Assembly (NCBI GenBank): GCA_036768485.1 | Contig: JAVLUZ010000228.1 | Location: forward strand, 1,510,384-1,574,383 | DNA length: 64,000 nucleotides | Source: Mermis nigrescens | Taxonomy: Eukaryota; Nematoda; Enoplea; Mermithida; Mermithidae | Direction of reading: 5' to 3' | Shown here: positions 56,662-64,000 of the stretch, piece by piece | Numbering within the stretch: position 1 is the first letter of the stretch | How the letters are laid out: every line of letters begins with the position of its first letter | The notes under the pieces: model-generated | Seen by the model: only the letters and a program-made list of their open reading frames with translations | Database searches by the model: none | What the model was told of the DNA's origin: nothing | Program-made: the position numbers and the translations under genes

Positions 56662-57110
56662 GTATGCCCTTAATGGCGTAACTAATTTGGACGGTTTCAA
56701 AATTGAGTATTTATTCGCTTAGAGGTCAAAATTGGAGATTAATAAAATAGGATCATTTTCCAAAAGCCCGGCTTTTGCGGTGAATCTGATTTTGCGTATT
56801 TAGTGTTCGTTCTTATAATCTCTATTTATCTTTTTGCGTTTAGACCGCTTAGAGACCACCTGCTCATTGATTTGTTAGGTAGTTGATATTATTCTTACAT
56901 CATAAAAATGTATGCTTATATTGAAGCGAAAACATGTTAATCTTGCTTCCTCTCCACGTCATTTTCACACAATTTGAGAATTTGAGTACATTTATGAGTA
57001 TAACTCTTATTCCGCAGGTATTTGTTATGAGAATTAATACAATAAATGATCACAATTCATTCAGCATGCTCAAAAATTAGTCCATGTTTCATTTTATAAC
57101 ATGCCTACAC

Positions 57111-57210
57111 NNNNNNNNNNNNNNNNNNNNNNNNNNNNNNNNNNNNNNNNNNNNNNNNNNNNNNNNNNNNNNNNNNNNNNNNNNNNNNNNNNNNNNNNNN
57201 NNNNNNNNNN
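57111..57210. other. Assembly gap (100 N)
   Basis: Exactly 100 N, the usual placeholder for a gap of unknown length. It may hide part of the HD-domain gene. Confidence 0.97.
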
Positions 57211-57429
57211 AGAACAGTAACTGGCGGCACTATGCGCCAACAAATTTTTGACGTTTTTGCCCTTAACACTCAATTTATACTGCGCTTAAATCATACAAAA
57301 CAGACAAATTAATGCTGGCGCAAAGCATTGGAAATTTTTAGAAATTCCTGACCCTTTTAATTGGCTCGTTCTCCCTAAAATCTTGTTGCACATGTACAAC
57401 GAAATTTTACAGCTGCAGGTGGTCTGCTG

Positions 57430-57680
57430 CATAAGTGGGCACCAAGAAAATTCTGGAGGGGGGTCGCAAGATGTTTCAAAGGTCAAAAAATGGCCTTAAA
57501 AGTGGTGGTATGACGAAAAACACCATTTTTCAACGTTTCTCATTGAGCACTATCTATTGGCATCAAAAAATTGCAAAAAAACGAGAGAAAAAATTTTAAA
57601 AATTGAATTCTGGGGAAGTTATTTTGGTTTTGGTTTCTTCGGGGATTGCCTACCCCTCAAACCCCCCACGCCCAGGTGTG
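57430..57680 (-). mobile_element. CATAGGTGGGC-family MITE
   Basis: Begins CATAAGTGGGCACC and ends CGCCCAGGTGTG, with an exact 8-bp target duplication GTCTGCTG (57422-57429 and 57681-57688). Confidence 0.92.
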
Positions 57681-57688
57681 GTCTGCTG

Positions 57689-58625
57689 TGGCGTGCTCAA
57701 GCGTTCCCAGCAGGTTTTGAGGCAGAGTCCGGAAAATTTTTGTAAAAAAAACATTTTATTGTTAAATAGTAACGTTAAAGTTTTTGCGAAATCGGCCAAA
57801 TCTCGGTTCTGAATCAAGCCCAAAAACACTTAAAAATGATGAACTCCTACATTGCACAAAACTTCGAGCTGAAATGCGTTTTTCGACCTCTGCTAATTTA
57901 CATAGTGCTGTGCTAATTTACATAGTGCTGCAACGTGTCACTGCCAATAAGATAAAGAAAAATGTATTGATGAAAATTTTGTTCTTACCGTTTTCAGGTT
58001 CATTTGTGGCCTTCTTATTAAGAAGATACAGTTCAGAAAAATAGGAAATGCGCAAAAACATAAGAAAATTTGGCCATTCCTTCCATTTAAAATAGGATTA
58101 TGTCACCTTGTAAAGAAAGACAACGAAGCAAAAAATTGACAAAGTAATACACCAAAGACAAACAAAGCAGAGAATGGACAAACTGGTACACAACAATTTT
58201 CGCACTTTTACTATTATGCTCAACAAGTATGTGCAGTTCCATTCAACGATTAAATAGTGCATTAAATTACTTAAGTGATGTGAAGTGCTGGATTATTTTA
58301 GCTGATTCGAGCTTTTAAATTCATTGGATCTATATAACAATAAATAATAATGACTCGGCATGAAGCGCCGGAAAATTTTGACGTTTTTGCCTTTTTAAAT
58401 TCAGTTTTCTGGGCACAAATTATTGCAACGGAAAAATCAACAATATTTCTGAAAAATTTTGGGGGGGAATGGCATGTGCCCCCAATGCCCCCCTGGCTAC
58501 GCCTATGCTTTGGACTACCCCCAGGGCACGAAACCCCTGACGGAACTGGGGTCACCTACACATATGAATCAAGGGCCCCCTTTCCGAGCCCCTAAACCCC
58601 CTTCAGTGAGACAAATTTTGCCAGA
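57689..58625. other. Intergenic DNA with a degenerate repeat
   Basis: GTGCTAATTTACATA is present twice in tandem near 57895-57930. The segment about 58350-58510 (GAAGCGCCGGAAAATTTTG to GGCTACGCCTATG) belongs to the same dispersed family as 43920-44290. No gene. Confidence 0.45.
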
Positions 58626-58896
58626 AAAGGGGTTGGGGGGTATGCACCCCAGAAGTTGGAATACCCCACCCCAGAAATCAAAATACCTACCCCCCAGAAT
58701 TTAATTTTTCAAATTTTTTTGCTGTTTTAGCGATTTTTTGATGCCATTTGATAGTGCTCAATGAGAAACTTCGAAAAATGGTGTTTTTTGGCCATACAAT
58801 TACTTTTAAGACCATTTTATGACATTTGAAAATTTTTTCAACTTTGCCCCCAGAAATTTTTTCACCCCCACAGAATTTTGGTGCTGCTTACCTATG
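58626..58896 (+). mobile_element. CATAGGTGGGC-family MITE, 5' end rearranged
   Basis: Family middle phrase GATAGTGCTCAATGAGAAAC and the end GTGCTGCTTACCTATG are present. The left terminus is not recognisable, so no target duplication can be shown. Confidence 0.7.
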
Positions 58897-58919
58897 TATT
58901 CACCCTGATGTGCCCTACA

Positions 58920-59080
58920 TGGGGAACCCTGGTTCTGGCGGTTTGGATCGTTTTCCGTTTCCAGCTTTTACTCATCGTTTCCATTTTGGTTTCCAGCTTT
59001 TGCCCACTGTTTCCGTTTCCGGATTTTACCCATCATTTCCGTTTCCCTTTCCGGGTTTTACCCACACCCTAAATTATGCC
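58920..59080. repeat. Degenerate TTTCCG/CCAGCTTTTRCYCA repeat
   Basis: Four or five imperfect units with TTTTACYCATCRTTTCC and GTTTCCGG phrases. An open frame across them is repeat-driven. Confidence 0.6.
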
Positions 59081-59429
59081 GCAAAATGCTATTGAAAAAC
59101 CCTCCTTGCTCCGTAGCTATAGTGAGATCTAGCAACCTACAGTACATAAGAAAGAAGGGATGACTGTAGCCACTGAAAACATTTACTGACAAAGCTCTTG
59201 GATAAATGAAACAGACTATAGATTAACGTGGGTGCTAGTAGTAGTACTCCCGCTTAGATCGGTACCACTCCCGTTTACTTGGGTCGATATACAGGCATTA
59301 GTTTGGGCCGCATGCCATAGGGTTTAAACAATCGGTTTCTTTTCTTGCACAACAGTAAAACTTGAATGCGTCTAAATGTATTTCACATCAAACCTGGATT
59401 TTGGATTACATGCTATCTTATTTACATAC

Positions 59430-59606
59430 TTTATCTTTTTTAGCAAGATAAATTCCTATCAAAAAGATAAAGATAAAGATAGCCTGTGATTTTTCCAAAA
59501 GACAAAGATAAAGATAAAGATAAAATAAAGAAATCATCAAGATAAAGATAAAGATATCTTTATCTTTATCTTGCTAAAAAGATAAAGATAAAGATATCTT
59601 TTACAA
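59430..59606. repeat. (GATAAA)n microsatellite with inverted halves
   Basis: Blocks of AAGATAAAGATAAAGAT are followed by TATCTTTATCTTTATC, so the tract can fold back on itself. Confidence 0.85.
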
Positions 59607-60479
59607 CACTAGCCTGTATGCATGTCTGATGTGTACTCTCATATCAATTCCTTGTAAATAAGAATAATCAATGTGTAAATGAAAAAATCGGTTGAGTGAT
59701 CTAGGGGTTAAACAATGAATTTTTATGATATTTATTTATTGATTATTTATTGTAAAGTGTCAAAGTCGGATTATTAGTCTATATAAAATGATTAAATCTT
59801 AGTTTATATGAACGCTAATGGTATATTTTGTTAAATAGATTTTTTTTAAATGCATGACACTATGAAAAAATATTTGGACCATGAATTTATATGCATAAAT
59901 AAATCAGATATCAAAAATATTATATAATTATTAGATTGACCAATCCCTAGGAAGTATAGACCCCTCCCCCTCATAGGCATGTCTGATCGTGTTTTTGCAT
60001 GTGCAACTATTTACATTTCCAATACTCTCATAACTTCAGCTCAAAAATTTTTATGCTATTGCATATTAGTCAATACAAATGATATATGAGTAAATTCTAA
60101 TTTGTATGGACTCTTTTGGTGTGATTTTTTAAATAGCGTTTTTTAAATATCACTTTAACTGGATGAATTATACCAAAAAAGTTCTCAAATTGTTTTTGAC
60201 CAGGAATTTATATGTGTAAATAAATTATATATCAAAAAGTAATTAGTGCCTTGACGTTTTTTACTATTCTCGGAAACACTGAATTAATTCTGAAAAAATC
60301 AGTGATTAGTGAAAATGATAAACCCCATTTGACATTTTGAGCAATCCGAAAATTGTATGCCCCACACATTTAGATTAAAAATGATGATAATTTGCGCCTG
60401 ACGTGATCAGTAGTTGTCACAAAAGCCTGGCTTGAAAAACACCCCAATGGACAAAACAATTTAAAAAGGCAATCAAAAT
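59607..60479. other. AT-rich intergenic DNA, no gene recognised
   Basis: Several copies of ATATATCAAAAA and a TATGCATAAATAAAT phrase recur in loosely repeated blocks (59870-59930 and 60180-60240). Confidence 0.45.
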
Positions 60480-61745
60480 AGCAGAAAAGTTCAAAAACGT
60501 CTGGCTTTGCAGCTGATGTGGGATGCCGGCCTTGCTGATTTTGATGACCAATGCGGACTTAAAGAAGCCGCCAAAATTCAGGAAGTATGTCAGCTTATTT
60601 TTGTGTGTGTTATAAAAATCACTTGTTTAAGGCTATTTTTATCTGTATTCAGTACAATTTTAAACTTCAACTATGATTATTCCTATGTTTTTCAGAATTG
60701 TAATTTCAGGGTTTTGTATGTGTGTGTGTGTGTGCATGCGCGCGCATGTGTGTACTTAAAAATATCGAGGAATACAAAAGTTTGATTGCATTCTTATTTT
60801 CAGCTTGTGGCGCCTAAATTTTAAATCAAAATTTATTCAAAAGACCATTTTAATGGTCTCGTCTATAAAGGTGTGCTGGCCAAAGACGTGCTACACATCT
60901 ACATCCACAACTGCCATTATGACATCATCATGCATATGTTGGCCTTTATTGGTCACAGTTATTACTGTGACCAATGCAAAAAGGTACAGTAATGAAGAGG
61001 ATCACAAATACAGGCAGTCCGGGTGCCCTGAATGCAAATGGGAGTAGCCATGCCCAATTGAGCTGGGCTATTTCTACTGCATCACCTGCAATTGGTGAGT
61101 TTAAATATACAGTACGTGAAATCAAATAGGCTATATACAAACAAATTAATAATGTATCAAATGGTGTTAGTGAAATATTATAATTTAATGAAATATATGG
61201 AAATGTTAATAAAATTTTTTTATATGAATAAATTTAATTAAATGAGCAATTATTAAATAATTAATGAGATGCTGTATATAATTAAGTAAATAAAATTAAG
61301 AATAAGCAAGTGAATAAACAAAATATAGAAAAATTTCTAAATATTTAAATAAATGATTTGTAAAATGTTTTATATGAAAAAAATATAGTCAAATAATCTG
61401 AATACAAATAAATTACTTAATTAATCAATAAAACAGGTTATAAATGTAAATAATTTATAGTTTGTATTAATTCTGATCATGTATATAATGTCAAGACACT
61501 TAGTGCATTTTTTGAGCTTATTTAGTACATATTTTAGATATCTGCTTAGCCAAGTATGCTATCAGAATCATTTGACAGGTCAGTCGCTTAAATTGAATAA
61601 TAAAGTCCAAAAATTGGCTTTTGTCTGCAGTCATCTTAAATGCTGCGCTATGTATTGTCAACACTTCAAATGTCACACAAAAAATGGCACCGGTGCTTCA
61701 AATTCTACTGCAAAACGTGTGGCACAAAAGACGATTGTTGAATAC
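60480..61745 (+). pseudogene. Relic of a Polinton/Maverick-type protein-primed DNA polymerase B
   Basis: Conserved pieces lie in order on one strand. DQCGLKEAAKIQE (about 60547-60590) resembles the CGL..L.KIQ segment. LVYKG (about 60850) and HYDIIMHM with YYCDQCKK (about 60910-60985) match the Tyr/Cys region. CPEC and FYCITC (about 61020-61083) and KCC..YC with FKFYCKTC (about 61630-61730) match the remaining zinc-binding cysteines of polymerases from Polinton/Maverick elements. The pieces are separated by spans with GT donors and AG acceptors (GTATGT at 60591, TTTTCAG before 60804, GTGAGT at 61084, CTGCAG before 61633), suggesting introns. A TAA near 60825, a frameshift in the A5 run near 60982, a TAG near 61046 and a shift near 61680 show it is dead. 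The catalytic palm motifs were not found. Confidence 0.65.
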
Positions 61746-63021
61746 ACAAATGCTGCATAAGAGTAAAGATTTTTTTATTTATTAGCAATATGTTTGGAGA
61801 GTGGAAGGGTCCCTACATAGCATTTAATGCATGAAAATTTTTGCGTGTATTTTAATACTGCTTGGGATTTGAGAGCCCAAGCATTCAAACATTTTTGAAT
61901 AATCCATAGTGATAAATTGCATGCTAATAAGTCAGTCAACACTTTATGAGATACAAGCAATTTCCATAAGTAATTATCAAAAAATTTTGTTTCAAGATAA
62001 ATTCAATAATTCATAGGTGAGTAAGTTTCTTGAATCATCTCTGGTTTAAATTGTTGATAAAACATCATTCTGTAAAATAATTTGGAATTGTTAATCAGGT
62101 AATCCTCGAGTATGTAACATGATCATAATTGTTGTAAAAATAAACATAAATGAATTCGGAGCCTATTCATAAAATTTGAATATTGCAGCATAATGGCCTT
62201 TAGAGTAACAAGTTTATTACTGAAAATGTGCATTAAAATTGTATATATAACTGATATTTAACAGAAGCCATAGAAAAACTGAAAACATACCTCAACAAAC
62301 CCTCTGTCAATGCATAATTTGGGAAAAGTCATGTTTATTTGTTTTTTAAAACTCTTACTTTTTTACCCAAGTCGTTTTGTTTTTGTTTTTTAAAACTTCT
62401 TCTGCCAAAAGTTTTAGTTTCTCCAAGAAAATTCAGAATAAAAATCAAACCTGAAAAACAAAATGCTAAACTCTACCTATAGGAATTTACTGAAGCAGCA
62501 TAGTAATTCATACATACAGATCTCTGACATACTAACAGCCTTCCAGTCCTAAAAACTGCCTGTATAAAAATAATGGGCTGCTTAAAATCTAGTGAGGAAA
62601 TAAAAGTTTTCATCTAGGGAGCATTATCAACTGAAGCAGAAATTCTGTGCATGTGGTATGTAATAAATCAAACTGTATCCTCAGTATCACTGAAATATGT
62701 GTAGTTTAGATTACTGTAATTAATTGTGCTGCAAAGCAAACGCCCTCTAGGTTGTTTTTGCTTGATTACTGTAGGTATACTATGCAACGATTGTGGGTTC
62801 TAGTCTTTATTTTGACCTAGTATCTACATACATACCTATTCAAAATTAATTAGTTCATTGTATAAGTTTTGAAATTTATCCAAGATTTTATCAGGCTAAT
62901 ATGATAATCGTAAATTAATGTTTTAGGACAAGCTATGTAATAAATCAAAGTGGGTATTGTAAGCTTGTGTTAGTTTAGATTACAGTAATTGAATAATCAG
63001 CAAAACAAAGGCCCTTGGGAT
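61746..63021. other. Intergenic AT-rich DNA, no gene recognised
   Basis: No domain, tRNA or repeat was identified. GTAGTTTAGATTACTGTAATT at 62700 resembles GTTAGTTTAGATTACAGTAATT at 62970, a faint 270-bp repeat. Confidence 0.45.
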
Positions 63022-63269
63022 CATACCTGGGCGTGGAGGGTGATTGGGGGTATGCACCCCTCGATAATCAAAATACCCCCCCCCAGAAATCAAAATATCC
63101 CCCCAAATTTTAATGTTTAAATTTTTCTTGTTTTTTCCGCAATTTTTTGATTCCAATGGATAGTGCTTTGACAAATGGTTTTTTCCCGGCATACCATTAC
63201 TTTTAAGGCCATTTTTTTACCTTTGAGAAAATCTTGCACCTCCCAGAACTTTGGTGCTGCCCACCTATG
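63022..63269 (+). mobile_element. CATAGGTGGGC-family MITE
   Basis: Begins CATACCTGGGC and ends GCCCACCTATG, inverse at 9 of 11 positions, with an exact 8-bp target duplication CTTGGGAT (63014-63021 and 63270-63277). This is the cleanest copy for defining the element ends. Confidence 0.93.
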
Positions 63270-63584
63270 CTTGGGATACATTATCTGGATTGATATGGGC
63301 GTTTTTTTGCAGCAATGATGCGTTCTAATTCTGATGTATCCAAAATTTAATGAAATACCACATAGGGACGGTTAAACTTATTTATCACACAGTTTATTTA
63401 TTATTTAGTTTAGAAATTTTGTAATTTATCTAAAATTTTATCAAACTTGGTTGATAAGCCGGAATCATCATCATAAAAATTGTGTTTCATAGAGTTTAAT
63501 GGGTTTGATATGGGCACTGACTCAAAACTGAATTATCATAGAATTTGCAAAGTTGTAGATAAAAGCTCATGTTTAGGTAGGTAC

Positions 63585-64000
63585 CATACATGGGTAGCAA
63601 GAAAGTTCTTGGAAGTGCAAGATTTTTTGAAGTTTAAAAAAATGGCCTTAAAAATGGTTATATCCATAGGTGGGCAGCACCAAAATTCTGTGGGGAGGTG
63701 GAAAATTTTTTTTTTTGGGGGGGGGGGTTTCAAAAATTTTCAAAGGTCAAAAAATGGTCTTAAATGTGGTCATATGGCAGAGAAAACACCATTTTTTGAC
63801 ATTTCTCATCAAGCACTATCCAATGGCATCAAAAAATTGCTAAAAAAGCAAAAAAAATTTTACTGGGGGGTATTTTGATTTCTGTGGGGGGGGGGGGGGG
63901 TATTTCAACTTCTGGGGTTGGGGAAGCATACCCCCCAAACCCCCCCCCTCGCCCATGTGTGGTTATATGGCGAAAAAACATCATTTCTTGAAATTTTTCT
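63585..64000 (-). mobile_element. Outer CATAGGTGGGC-family MITE, split by another copy and cut by the window end
   Basis: The left part, 63585-63661 or so, starts CATACATGGGTAGCAAG. The element resumes after 63961 with GGTTATATGGCGAAAAAAC, the family phrase following TTAAAAATGGT. The right end lies beyond the window. Confidence 0.8.
63665..63961 (-). mobile_element. Inner CATAGGTGGGC-family MITE
   Basis: Starts CATAGGTGGGCAGCACC and ends CGCCCATGTGTG. Flanks GTTATATC (63657-63664) and GTTATATG (63962-63969) match at 7 of 8; the 8-mer GGTTATAT is duplicated exactly with a one-base offset. Contains T, G and C homopolymer runs. Confidence 0.88.

Overview
This window is nuclear DNA of an animal, most likely an arthropod, although the species cannot be told from the sequence. 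Evidence: a spliced host gene with GT-AG introns, Ty3/gypsy and LINE retroelements, many elements with 8-bp target duplications (hAT-like), a Polinton/Maverick-type polymerase relic, large satellite and minisatellite arrays, and a 100-N scaffold gap at 57111-57210. There is no bacterial-style gene organisation. Most of the 64 kb is transposons nested in transposons.

Layout. 1-3480: tandem repeats of about 422, 21 and 117 bp. 3890-5061: the 3' end of an old Ty3/gypsy element, cut by a related element (element 1, + strand, 5062-19355, LTRs of 1.05 kb, target duplication TGTT). 19884-37257: a transposon with 13-bp inverted ends and an exact 8-bp target duplication. It has been inflated by a Harbinger-like element, two MITEs and a second full-length Ty3/gypsy element (element 2, - strand, 22223-36834, target duplication TATG). 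Element 2 is itself interrupted in its reverse transcriptase by a solo LTR (30784-31469). 38-46 kb: hAT-like elements, a LINE tail and degenerate repeats. 46668-56661: three exons of a host HD-domain phosphohydrolase-like gene; a 9.5-kb intron holds a 2.6-kb hAT-like element, a 3.5-kb element that carries satellite arrays, and MITEs. 60480-61745: a decayed, intron-bearing protein-primed DNA polymerase B. The end of the window is a MITE inserted in another MITE of the same family.

The two large Ty3/gypsy elements share an unusual plan: LTR, gag with one zinc knuckle, protease-RT-RNase H-integrase, then a very long third ORF overlapping the end of pol. This ORF3 starts with a DEDDy (RNase D/WRN-type) 3'-5' exonuclease domain and ends in a basic, low-complexity tail. 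Between ORF3 and the 3' LTR lies a short slot, a hairpin and the polypurine tract. In the older copy the slot holds a piece of host ribosomal protein L18 (eL18); in element 1 it holds a piece of ribosomal protein L35 (uL29). Two different ribosomal-protein captures at the same place in related elements is the most unusual observation here.

A second theme is a family of short elements (about 240-325 bp) with ends like CATAGGTGGGC and CACACATGGGC and 8-bp target duplications. It is present at least eleven times and twice nested in itself. A 3.5-kb relative with similar ends carries two kinds of satellite DNA.
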